A stretch of DNA of 64,000 nucleotides from Gammaproteobacteria bacterium (GTDB lineage Bacteria; Pseudomonadota; Gammaproteobacteria; Pseudomonadales; Azotimanducaceae), in contig JAPOVK010000063.1 in the NCBI GenBank assembly GCA_026708185.1, positions 62,001 through 126,000 on the forward strand, in the 5' to 3' direction. Under the pieces are notes generated by a model, which did not search any database, had not been told where the DNA came from, and worked only from the letters and a program-made list of their open reading frames with translations. How positions within the stretch are numbered: position 1 is the first letter of the stretch; each line of letters starts with the position of its first letter. Below, one piece after another: positions 46,997-54,385 of this stretch. The position numbers and the translations under genes were made by a program.

Positions 46997-49104
46997 TCGC
47001 CGGCCTGGTCCGCCGCATCTCCGAAGGCCGGTTCCGCATATCGAGCCAGCTCTACACGGGCATCTTCGGCGCGGTCGCCTCGACCATGATCGCGAGCCTG
47101 GTGGCCTGGTACTCGTTCAGTCGCGTCGGCGATGCGCAGGACCGCGTCAACGAAGTCCTGCCGAACATGGAGGCGGCATTCGGCGTCGCGCAACGCGCCG
47201 GTGCCCTGGTCGCGGCGGCGCCCCGGCTGGTCGCGACGGCCAGCGCGGAGGAACTCACGGGACTGTCCGCGAACATCGCCGACGAGCGGCGGCAGTTCGC
47301 GGCCCAGTTGAACGCCCTCAGCATGGGCGGCGGCGACCATGCCGACATCCGCGCCACGGGGACGGCGCTGATCGACAACATCGCGGCGATCGAGTCGTCG
47401 GTGGCGGAACGACTGGCCCTGACCGAACGCGGCACGACGATTCTCACGGAGGTCGCCGCCTTGCAGGACGGTCTCGTTCGCACGCTCGTTCCGGCGATCG
47501 ACGACCAGTTGTTCTACACCATGACCGGCTATCGGGATCTCGGCGCTCCGCCCGCGGCGCGCGAAGACCGCCTTTCTGAGGCCGAAGTCGACCGCTATCG
47601 GCAACTGGCCGACCTCTACGCCGACGCCACGATGGCCATCCAGTTGCTTGCGAGCGCCTTCGACCTCGCCGACAGGGCCCGCCTCGACCCCTTGCGGGAC
47701 CGCTTCCAGGCGACATCGGAGCGCATCGCGCGCAGCCTCGATGCCCTCGGTGGCACGCCCTTGCGCGGCGATCTCGCGCCTGCATTGGACCGGTTGCGTC
47801 AACTGGGTCTGGATCCGGACGGCGGCATCGTATTGCGGATGCAGGAGCTGACCCTGGCCGACGCCCAAGCCGGATTGCTGGCGGACAACCGTCGGCTCGT
47901 CAGCGAACTCGTGACGCAAGCACAGAACCTGGTCAGTGCGGCCGGGCAACGTGCCGGCCTCGCCACGGGTGCCGCCAACGACGCCATCGTCACCGGGCGC
48001 AGTCTGCTCATCGGTCTCAATGCGGTCAGCATCGTCGGGGCCATCATGATCGCGTGGCTGTTCGTGGGCCGCGTGCTGCTGCGTCGCCTCGCGCGGCTGT
48101 CGGAACGCATGCGCGCCATGGCCGGCGGCGACCTCGAGGGCGAAGTGGACATCGGCGGCCACGACGAGGTCGCGGACATGGCCGCGGCCCTCGAGGTGTT
48201 CCGGCGTCATGCATTGGAAGTGCAGCGGCTGAACCTCGTGGAGAAGCTCGCAAACGAACTGCGCGACAAGAACGGCGAGCTCGAGTCCACCCTTGAGCAA
48301 CTGCATCGCGCTCAAGACCAGATCGTCGTCCGCGAGAAGCTCGCCGCGCTCGGCGAACTCACCGCGGGCGTCGCCCACGAGATCAAGAATCCCCTGAACT
48401 TCGTCAAGAACTTCTCGGAGGCGTCCCAAGAGCTGGTCGCCGAACTCAACGAGGAACTCGCCGACAACGCGGAGCCCCTGGACGCCGAGCAGCAGGCCTT
48501 GGTGCGCGAGATCTGCGACGACCTCACCGAGAACATGACCCGCATTCGCCACCACGGCGAACGCGCGGACCGTATCGTGCGCGACATGCTGAAAATGGGC
48601 AGCGACAGCGGCGAGAAGCAGCCGACCGACATCAACGGCCTACTCGAAGAACACGCCCGCCTGGCCTTCCACAGCGCGCGCGCCGCGGATCCCGATTTCC
48701 AGCTTGAAATCGAGGAGGATCTCGACCCGGCCGTCGGCGAAGTGGAGGTCATCCCCCAGGATCTCGGACGGGTGTTTCTGAACATGGTCGGCAACGCCTG
48801 CCACGCAACCGATGCGCGGCGCCGCGCCGAGGACGCCGACTCCGGCTACAACCCCATGCTGCGCATCGCGACCAAGCGCTTCGAGACGCGCGTGGAGATC
48901 GCCATCCGGGACAACGGGACCGGCATCCCGTCCGACGTGATCGACAAGATATTCAACCCGTTCTTCACTACCAAGCCGACCGATCAAGGCACAGGCTTGG
49001 GGTTAGCCCTGTCCAACGACATCGTCCGCCAACACGGCGGCGAGATCCGTGTGGACTCCGAACCGGGTAGCCATACGGAGATGGTGGTCACCATACCCTT
49101 GTAG
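46993..49104 (+). CDS. membrane histidine kinase with TorS-like sensor region
   Basis: A 703-residue histidine kinase. One membrane segment (IFGAVASTMIASLVAWYSF) precedes a long helical periplasmic region (about 50-335) and a second one (LIGLNAVSIVGAIMIAWLFV). A HAMP domain follows (LARLSERMRAMAGGDLEGE, about 360-410), then a coiled coil, the phosphoacceptor His462 (GVAHEIKNPLNF) and a HATPase_c domain (RVFLNMVGNACHAT, RDNGTGIPSDVIDKIFNPFF, GTGLGLALSND). It overlaps the binding-protein gene by 4 nt. It probably reads the binding protein and phosphorylates the REC-PP2C protein. Confidence 0.92.
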   Translation: MIAGLVRRISEGRFRISSQLYTGIFGAVASTMIASLVAWYSFSRVGDAQDRVNEVLPNMEAAFGVAQRAGALVAAAPRLVATASAEELTGLSANIADERRQFAAQLNALSMGGGDHADIRATGTALIDNIAAIESSVAERLALTERGTTILTEVAALQDGLVRTLVPAIDDQLFYTMTGYRDLGAPPAAREDRLSEAEVDRYRQLADLYADATMAIQLLASAFDLADRARLDPLRDRFQATSERIARSLDALGGTPLRGDLAPALDRLRQLGLDPDGGIVLRMQELTLADAQAGLLADNRRLVSELVTQAQNLVSAAGQRAGLATGAANDAIVTGRSLLIGLNAVSIVGAIMIAWLFVGRVLLRRLARLSERMRAMAGGDLEGEVDIGGHDEVADMAAALEVFRRHALEVQRLNLVEKLANELRDKNGELESTLEQLHRAQDQIVVREKLAALGELTAGVAHEIKNPLNFVKNFSEASQELVAELNEELADNAEPLDAEQQALVREICDDLTENMTRIRHHGERADRIVRDMLKMGSDSGEKQPTDINGLLEEHARLAFHSARAADPDFQLEIEEDLDPAVGEVEVIPQDLGRVFLNMVGNACHATDARRRAEDADSGYNPMLRIATKRFETRVEIAIRDNGTGIPSDVIDKIFNPFFTTKPTDQGTGLGLALSNDIVRQHGGEIRVDSEPGSHTEMVVTIPL

Positions 49105-49193
49105 GCAATCAGGCGGTGCGGACTTGGCGTCCGGCCGTTGGGGATTGGCTCTATGGGCGCGGTGCATCAGCCCCGCGCGATCGCAAGAAGCAG

Positions 49194-49529
49194 CTAGCCG
49201 ACGGACGACAGCGCGGCCTCGCGGCTATCGTGTATGTCGATGATCTTGTCGAACCCGCTGATCTCGAAGACTTCGCGAATCGGCTTGGACGGCGAGCAGA
49301 GCGCGAACTTGGCCGAGCGCCGCGAAAGGGCCTTGGCGGTCAGCAGCACGGCACGCAATCCCGCACTGCTAATGTACGAGAGGTCGGCTAGATCCACGAT
49401 GACGGCCGTATCGCTGTCATCGATCGCGCCGCTCAAACTCTGTTCAAAGTCGCTGGCATTGACACCGTCGATGCGGCCCGCCGCCTTGGCAATCAGCGTG
49501 CCGCCCTGCCGTTCGACATTGAGTTCCAT
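49194..49529 (-). CDS. STAS-domain anti-sigma factor antagonist
   Basis: A 111-residue STAS protein (SpoIIAA/RsbV-like). VIVDLADLSYISSAGLRAVL carries the phosphorylatable serine, and GSHLxL-type elements are replaced by GFDKIIDI near the C-terminus. The ATG at 49529 is preceded by GGTGG. It converges on the histidine kinase gene after 89 nt. With the kinase at 45417 and the phosphatase at 44218 it makes a complete partner-switching trio. Confidence 0.9.
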   Translation of the reverse strand: MELNVERQGGTLIAKAAGRIDGVNASDFEQSLSGAIDDSDTAVIVDLADLSYISSAGLRAVLLTAKALSRRSAKFALCSPSKPIREVFEISGFDKIIDIHDSREAALSSVG

Positions 49530-49629
49530 GCTCGCTCGCCCACCAAGTAAGTATGAGACGCGAACCATACCACCCTGCGAGGGATGTTGTCTCGTCACTT
49601 GAGCGGCCCAGCACCGCCCCTGCAAAATT

Positions 49630-50002
49630 TGGTGGGCCCACCAGGAATCGAACCTGGGACCGATGGATTCGCTGATCCCGGGGTTTCCCCCGGGCGCGGA
49701 CTATCTCATCACCCGCCACGGCCGCCGACCGGTCTCGCCAACCGCGGCTGGGGCGCGGGACGCTCAAGCCTGTCATCAAGGGCACTCGGCGTGGCGGACA
49801 CCGCGCCAGCCCCCAGGTAGTCTCTGCACCTTCCGGCGGTGTACCGCCAGCTTGGCTCAGGGTTGCCGGGGCTATACGCCGGACGGTTTCCCTGAATTCA
49901 TCCCGTTCATCCGACGCCTTTCGGCGCCGGCGCACCAGCTTGGCGAGCACCATGTGCTCGCGCCGATGAGTCCACTGCTCTAACCAACTGAGCTATAGGC
50001 CC
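49630..50002 (-). tRNA. tRNA with anticodon CAT, probably tRNA-Ile2, interrupted by a group I intron
   Basis: The two exons make a 77-nt tRNA including CCA. Exon 1 (50002-49966) has acceptor GGGCCTA, a D arm and anticodon stem GTGGA, ending CTCAT. Exon 2 (49669-49630) begins AA, then TCCAT, the variable loop CGGTC, T arm CCAGG-TTCGATT-CCTGG, acceptor TGGGCCC and A-CCA. All stems pair, with wobbles at T6-G67 and at the top of the anticodon stem. The overall sequence resembles tRNA-Ile2 (CAT modified to lysidine) more than elongator tRNA-Met. The 296-nt intron lies between positions 36 and 37. Confidence 0.93.
49670..49965 (-). ncRNA. group I intron (IC3-like) in the anticodon loop
   Basis: The 296-nt intron begins directly after the anticodon T and ends in G (omega G at 49670). 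Core elements are present in order. P4 is TCAGGG (49895-49890) with CCCTGA (49862-49857). The P6 hairpin contains GGCGGT/ACCGCC. The P7 strand is GCAGAGACTA (49827-49818), pairing with ATAGTCC (49704-49698). A terminal hairpin CCCGGGG-GAAA-CCCCGGG (49694-49677) is P9. GGAAACC, GAGCCAAGC and GAAGGTGCAGAGACTA closely resemble the Azoarcus tRNA-Ile ribozyme as I remember it. No homing endonuclease frame is present. P1 and the internal guide were not resolved. Confidence 0.92.
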
Positions 50003-50050
50003 GTTGAAGCCTAGTGTAGCCGCGCCGGGAAGCTTGAGTCCACGGCGCGA

Positions 50051-50220
50051 CCGACGCGACCGCTTCGCGGTCGCCCCGAGAATTCGCTGCGCGACGCGAC
50101 CGCTTCGCGGTCGCCCCGAGAATTCGCTGCGCGACGCGACCGCTTCGCGGTCGCCCCGAGAATTCGCTGCGCGACGCGACCGCTTCGCGGTCGCCCCGAG
50201 AATTCGCTGCGCGAATTCTC
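50051..50220. repeat. tandem hairpin array (repeat family 2) between frr and the tRNA
   Basis: Four near-identical 40-bp units. Each contains the hairpin GCGACCGC-TTC-GCGGTCGC (first at 50056-50074), then CCCC and GAGAATTCGC-TGC. The last unit is completed by GCGAATTCTC, forming the second hairpin (50198-50220). The array begins 49 bp upstream of the tRNA 5' end and stops 59 bp after the frr stop codon. There are no spacers, so it is not a CRISPR. Confidence 0.9.
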
Positions 50221-50279
50221 CTGGTGGGGGCGGAGGCGCTGACAGCGGGGCAACAAGACACGGTCTTGTTCCGGGCGGG

Positions 50280-50837
50280 TCAGATCGCCAACAGGTCCTC
50301 TTCCTTCTCCGCCAACGCGGAATCGACCCGCCGCACATGCTCGTCGGTGACCTTCTGGACGTCGTCCTCGGAGCGCCGGCCGTCGTCCTCGGTCGCTTCC
50401 TTCTCGCGCACCAGTTCCCGCACGTCGGCAATCACGTCGCGGCGGATGTTGCGGATGGCGACACGGGCGTTTTCCGCCTCTTGGCGGGCGAGACGGATCA
50501 GATCCCGGCGGTTCTCCTCGGTCAACGGTGGCATCGGCAGGCGGACCACGTCGCCCGTGCTCGACGGCGTCAAGCCGAGGTCGCTTTTGAGTATCGCCTT
50601 CTCGATGTCCGGGACCAGGCGCTTCTCCCACGGCGAGATCAGCAGGCTGCGCGCCTCCTCCACGGTAATCGTCGCGACTTGCTTGATCGGCGTCGACGTG
50701 CCGTAGTAGTCGACCTCGACGCCGTCCAGGATGGCTGGATTGGCACGACCCGTGCGGATCCGGGAAAACGCGGCGCGCAACGCGAGCTGCGACTTCTCCA
50801 TCCGTTCGGCCGCATCCGCTATGAACTCGTCAAGCAC
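50280..50837 (-). CDS. frr: ribosome recycling factor
   Basis: RRF splits post-termination ribosomes with EF-G. The 185-residue protein (same length as E. coli) shows AFSRIRTGRANPAILDG, VDYYGTSTPIKQVA, LTPSSTGDVVRLPMPPLTEENRRDL and EDDGRRSEDDVQKVTDE. The GTG at 50837 is chosen because LDEFIADAAERMEK aligns with the family N-terminus. A copy of the double-hairpin repeat ends 4 nt upstream (50842), leaving no Shine-Dalgarno sequence. A TTG at 50912 would read through the repeat and add 25 residues. It lies downstream of pyrH on the same strand. Confidence 0.95.
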   Translation of the reverse strand: MLDEFIADAAERMEKSQLALRAAFSRIRTGRANPAILDGVEVDYYGTSTPIKQVATITVEEARSLLISPWEKRLVPDIEKAILKSDLGLTPSSTGDVVRLPMPPLTEENRRDLIRLARQEAENARVAIRNIRRDVIADVRELVREKEATEDDGRRSEDDVQKVTDEHVRRVDSALAEKEEDLLAI

Positions 50838-50841
50838 TAGG

Positions 50842-50885
50842 CGCGTCGCCTGGCGGCGACGCGATAGAGAATGCTTCGCATTCTC
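50842..50885 (-). repeat. double-hairpin repeat (family 2) at the frr start
   Basis: Hairpin 1 is CGCGTCGCC-TGGC-GGCGACGCG at 50842-50863 (9 bp) and hairpin 2 is GAGAATGC-TTC-GCATTCTC at 50867-50885 (8 bp), separated by ATA. Hairpin 1 faces the frr start codon at a distance of 4 nt. Confidence 0.9.
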
Positions 50886-50940
50886 CCACCGGCGTCGGAA
50901 AACCTGACGCAATTGTCAACATTCGGCGCCCTCAAAACAA

Positions 50941-51687
50941 CTAACGTCCCGCGTGTATGCGCGTGCCAACCTTGTCACCACGCGCCACGCGCGTCAACGC
51001 GTCGGGTTCGGCGAGATCGCAGACGACGACCGGCAGGCCGTGCTCCTCGCAGAGCGTGATGGCGGTCAGGTCCATGACCCGCAATCGCCGGTCGAGCACT
51101 TCCCGATAGCTCAACTCCGGCAGCCGCTGCGCGCGCCGGTCTTCCTCGGGATCGGCGGAATAGACACCGTCGACCTTGGTCGCCTTGACGACGGCGTGCG
51201 CACCGACCTCGATGGCACGCAGGCAAGCCGCGGTATCCGTCGTGAACAGCGGGTTGCCCGTACCGCCGGCCAGCACGACGATCTCGCCCGCCGCCAGACT
51301 CGCACGAGCAGCCTCGATCGAGTAGCCCGGCACGATGCTCGGTATCGCATGGGCGGCAAGGACGCGCGACGCAACGTCTGCCCGAACCAGGGCGTCCCGG
51401 AAAGCCAATGCGTTCATCACGGTCGCGAGCATGCCCATGTGATCCCCGGTGATCCGGTCGAGGCCTGCGGCCTCAAGCTCAGCCCCCCGTACCAGGTTGC
51501 CGCCACCCACCACGACCGCAACGTCGGTGCCCGACTGCGCCACCGCCGCGACGGCGACCGCCGTTCGTTGCAGCACGGTCGCGTCGATGCCAACGCCCGT
51601 CGGACCGCCGAGAGCCTCGCCGGAGAGTTTCAACAACATGCGCGACAGGGGCTGCCAGCGCTGGGTCTGCTCGGGGCTTACATCCAT
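50941..51687 (-). CDS. pyrH: uridylate kinase
   Basis: PyrH phosphorylates UMP to UDP. The 248-residue amino-acid-kinase-fold protein shows MLLKLSGEALGG, VVVGGGNLVRG, DHMGMLATVMNALAF, LAGGTGNPLFTTDTAA, KATKVDGVYSADP and MDLTAITLCEEHGLPVVV. The ATG at 51687 is the first near the conserved part. It precedes frr, the usual pair, but tsf and rpsB are not upstream; instead rpoE diverges from it. Confidence 0.95.
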   Translation of the reverse strand: MDVSPEQTQRWQPLSRMLLKLSGEALGGPTGVGIDATVLQRTAVAVAAVAQSGTDVAVVVGGGNLVRGAELEAAGLDRITGDHMGMLATVMNALAFRDALVRADVASRVLAAHAIPSIVPGYSIEAARASLAAGEIVVLAGGTGNPLFTTDTAACLRAIEVGAHAVVKATKVDGVYSADPEEDRRAQRLPELSYREVLDRRLRVMDLTAITLCEEHGLPVVVCDLAEPDALTRVARGDKVGTRIHAGR

Positions 51688-51953
51688 CGTCTGTCCGCTC
51701 GTTAAGAGGCCGTACGGTAAGCAACGGCGTCTCATCATCGCCGAGCTTGGTTGCGCCGACGATGGTATTGGGTTTCGCGCCGTTGCGGAAATCCGTGGCC
51801 GCGCCCCCGCGTAGGGCGGCATCCGGGGCCGCCTCGGCGGCCGGAAGCTCGCAAGTCCCTGCGTGCTTCGGGATAATGCACCGGCTCGGAGCAGCCGCAC
51901 CGTTGCGCCGGGCCTGCAGACCGGCCTTTGGCCCGGTGGAGAAGGAACCACGC

Positions 51954-52559
51954 GTGAGTGGAGACACGGACAAGGCACTGGTTCGCCGCGTGCAGGCGGG
52001 AGACGCGCGCGCCTTCGATCTGCTCTTCATGCGCTACCAGCATCGGATCAACAGCCTCGTGGCCCGGTATGTGCGCAGCGCCGAGGACGTCGAGGACATC
52101 ACCCAGGACGCCTTCATCAAGGCCTACCGGGCATTGCCCCGATTCCGCGGCGAAAGCGCCTTCTACACTTGGCTCTACCGCATCGCCGTCAATACCGCGA
52201 AGAACCACCTGGCATCCTCGAGTCGTCGGCTGCAGGAGGTGGAGATCGAGCCCGACGGGTCCGATACCGGGCAAGTCGCCCAGGCGCTCAGCAGTGCGGA
52301 CGACCCCGAGGGCGCCCTGCGCAGCGACCAGTTGCGCCAAGCCGTCGACCGCGCGATCAGCGCCCTGCCTGCGGATCTACGCAGTGCGCTAACTCTTCGC
52401 GAGTTTGATGGTCTAAGCTATGCACAGATCGCAGATGTCATGGAGTGTCCGGTCGGAACCGTACGCTCGCGCATCTTCCGCGCGAGGGAGGCCGTGGACG
52501 TCGCGATCCGGCCGTTGCTCGATCGCGGCGGCAAGGCCACGAACCGAGCGGAGAAGTGA
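51954..52559 (+). CDS. rpoE: extracytoplasmic sigma factor RpoE (AlgU)
   Basis: Sigma-E directs the envelope stress response. The 201-residue protein closely follows E. coli RpoE: LVRRVQAGDARAFDLL, RYQHRINSLVARYV, QDAFIKAYRALPRFRGES, FYTWLYRIAVNTAKN (region 2) and LREFDGLSYAQIADVM, PVGTVRSRIFRAREA (region 4). The GTG at 51954 follows GGAGAAGGAA. It is the first gene of rpoE-rseA-rseB-rseC-lepA. GATAAT at 51872-51877 may be a -10. Confidence 0.95.
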   Translation: MSGDTDKALVRRVQAGDARAFDLLFMRYQHRINSLVARYVRSAEDVEDITQDAFIKAYRALPRFRGESAFYTWLYRIAVNTAKNHLASSSRRLQEVEIEPDGSDTGQVAQALSSADDPEGALRSDQLRQAVDRAISALPADLRSALTLREFDGLSYAQIADVMECPVGTVRSRIFRAREAVDVAIRPLLDRGGKATNRAEK

Positions 52560-53191
52560 TGATGACGGAGTCGGAACAGTCGCTAAACGAGTCGCTGTCC
52601 GCCGCAATCGACGGCGAGGCCGAGGAGCTTGAACTGCGCCGCGTCCTCAACGCCGTCGGCGAAAACCCCGACCTGCGCGCGAAGTGGCAGCGTCTGCACT
52701 TGATCGGCGGCGTCTTGCGGCGCGAGACGCCGCCCGTCGTCCGCGCGCCGCTGCCGGCGTGGCCGGCCGACATCGATGCCGGCGCTGCCGCCGACGACAC
52801 GACCATGGATCACGCAACATTCAGCCCGACTCTTGAGCCGGAGACCCGGCGCGTCGGCGGCCGCTGGCTGGCACCGGTCGGTGGTGCCGCGTTGGCTGCC
52901 GCGGCTGCCCTCGTCGTCGTGTTCTACTTCGGGCCGGAAGAACCGACCGGCGCCGAACCAGTCGTCGCGAACGGGTCTCAACCGCCCGCGCATGGTTTGG
53001 CCAACGTGCCGACCGAGTTGGACCTCGAGCGCGCGAACGCCTACATCTACCAACACGCCCGTGGCACGTCGATCGCCGCGCGACCGGCCGCCATGCCGTT
53101 CGTCAAGGAGCTGTCCACGGCGCCCGTCGCGCCACGGCGAGAGGACCCCGTCACCCAAACCGGGCGGGCGGCAAGCCAACAACGGCAGTGA
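52559..53191 (+). CDS. rseA: anti-sigma-E factor RseA (MucA-like)
   Basis: RseA is the single-pass inner-membrane anti-sigma factor of RpoE. The 210-residue protein has an N-terminal cytoplasmic domain (SLNESLSAAIDGEAEELEL, LRAKWQRLHLIGGVL), one membrane segment at about 105-125 (VGGAALAAAAALVVVFYF) and a periplasmic tail. The ATG overlaps the rpoE stop (TGATGATG). Cleavage by DegS and RseP is expected from the family. It overlaps rseB by ATGA. Confidence 0.9.
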   Translation: MMTESEQSLNESLSAAIDGEAEELELRRVLNAVGENPDLRAKWQRLHLIGGVLRRETPPVVRAPLPAWPADIDAGAAADDTTMDHATFSPTLEPETRRVGGRWLAPVGGAALAAAAALVVVFYFGPEEPTGAEPVVANGSQPPAHGLANVPTELDLERANAYIYQHARGTSIAARPAAMPFVKELSTAPVAPRREDPVTQTGRAASQQRQ

Positions 53192-54375
53192 AACGGCGCT
53201 CGCGGCAAGCGGTCGGACAGGCCCGGAGGGAGCACCGGTCTCTCGATTGGGGGCAAGCCTCGGTCGTGGTGGTGCTTGCGGCCACCGCGCTGGCGGCGCA
53301 TGCTCAGACGAGGGTCGATGTCGAGCGCCGGACGGCCACCGAATGGCTACACGCCATGGACGGCGCCTTTCGAACATTGGATTACGACGGCGTCTTCAGC
53401 TACTACGCCGCCAGCCATTCCGCCCAGGTGGGTCTGGTCGAGGAGCAAGGGCCGCGCCCAAACCAGGTTACCGAAGCCCTCAGCCGGGGAGCGCGAGGGG
53501 GAACGCCTCGCAAGGAAAGAACGCTTCGCTCGGGCTCGCGGACGACGGCGAAACTCGCGACTTTCCGGATCGTGCACATGGTCATCGATGGGATCGAACG
53601 CGAGCGAATCGTCCATCTGAACGGTCCCCGGCGCGAGATCCTGCGCACGGGGGACGAGGTCGCCTACCTGCTCACGCCCGGCGACGCGCTGCTGGATCTC
53701 GAGGGCGCGACACCGGCCGGCGCGTACGGACGCGTTTTCGCGCGCCGTTTCGAGAACATCGCCGAGCACTACGATGTTGTCGTCAAGGGCCGCGACCGGG
53801 TTGCCGGGCGGCCCGCCACGCACCTGCAGGTGATTCCCCGGGACGAGGACCGATTGGGCTATCGGTTGTGGTTGGACGACGCATCTGGCCTCCTCCTGCG
53901 CTCGGAACTGCGCGACCCGAGCCGCACCAATCTCGAGATCTTCCAGTTCACCAGCCTGCTGGTGGGCGATGAGGTCGACCCGGAGAACCTGGTTTCGAGG
54001 ACACAAGGCGCGCTGATCCGGCAACTCGCCGTCACCGCCGAAGACGCGGCGCCTGACGACTCGGCCTGGCATGCGGAGTGGGTACCCGCCGGGTTCGAGC
54101 TGACAAGCGCCAACACGCAGCGTCTTGCCGATGATCCCCGCGGATTGAGCATGCTGACATTCAGCGACGGCTTGGCTGCGTTCTCGGTGTTCGTCGAGGC
54201 CATGCCCGAAACCGGTGCCGGGCATGTCGTCTCGCGCAGCGGCGCCACGGTTGCCTTGACCCACATGGCGGCGAGCGCGCGTGGCAACCACCTCGTGACC
54301 GTCGTCGGGGAAGTACCCGTCGCGACGGCACGCCGCATCGCGGCAAGCGTCGACCACAAGTCCAGCTCACCGTAA
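53188..54375 (+). CDS. rseB: sigma-E regulator RseB (MucB-like) with inserted repeat
   Basis: RseB binds the periplasmic part of RseA and protects it from cleavage. The 395-residue protein carries a signal-like segment (VVVVLAATALAAHAQ), then the MucB/RseB domains (DYDGVFSYY, FRIVHMVIDGIERERIVHLNG, PRREILR, YRLWLDDASGLLLRSEL). Between YYAAS and FRIVHM lie about 45 extra residues. They include a family 1 repeat at 53473-53516, read as EALSRGARGGTPRK, followed by an arginine-rich stretch. The insertion is in frame and falls in a loop of the N-terminal domain. Confidence 0.9.
   Translation: MKRRSRQAVGQARREHRSLDWGQASVVVVLAATALAAHAQTRVDVERRTATEWLHAMDGAFRTLDYDGVFSYYAASHSAQVGLVEEQGPRPNQVTEALSRGARGGTPRKERTLRSGSRTTAKLATFRIVHMVIDGIERERIVHLNGPRREILRTGDEVAYLLTPGDALLDLEGATPAGAYGRVFARRFENIAEHYDVVVKGRDRVAGRPATHLQVIPRDEDRLGYRLWLDDASGLLLRSELRDPSRTNLEIFQFTSLLVGDEVDPENLVSRTQGALIRQLAVTAEDAAPDDSAWHAEWVPAGFELTSANTQRLADDPRGLSMLTFSDGLAAFSVFVEAMPETGAGHVVSRSGATVALTHMAASARGNHLVTVVGEVPVATARRIAASVDHKSSSP
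53473..53516 (+). repeat. dispersed palindromic repeat (family 1) inside rseB
   Basis: A diverged copy: GAAGCCCTCAGC, a G-rich link, GCGAGGGG, then GAACGCCTCGCAAGGA. The stem is partly broken. It stays in frame within rseB but uses a different frame from the copy at 11174. Confidence 0.8.
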
Positions 54376-54385
54376 CGGATACGCC

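Noticed and set aside
50051-50220. Tandem 40-bp array as a CRISPR
   Set aside because: Units are contiguous and nearly identical, with no variable spacers between repeats and no cas genes in the window.
50011-50631. Long frame across the tandem array giving a repetitive arginine-rich protein
   Set aside because: It arises because the 40-bp unit keeps a frame open over several repeats. It also runs antisense or out of frame to frr and has no family similarity.
51843-51871. Sigma-E-type autoregulated promoter of rpoE (GGAAGCT and a second box)
   Set aside because: The -35-like GGAAGCT is only partial and the -10 region does not match the sigma-E consensus.
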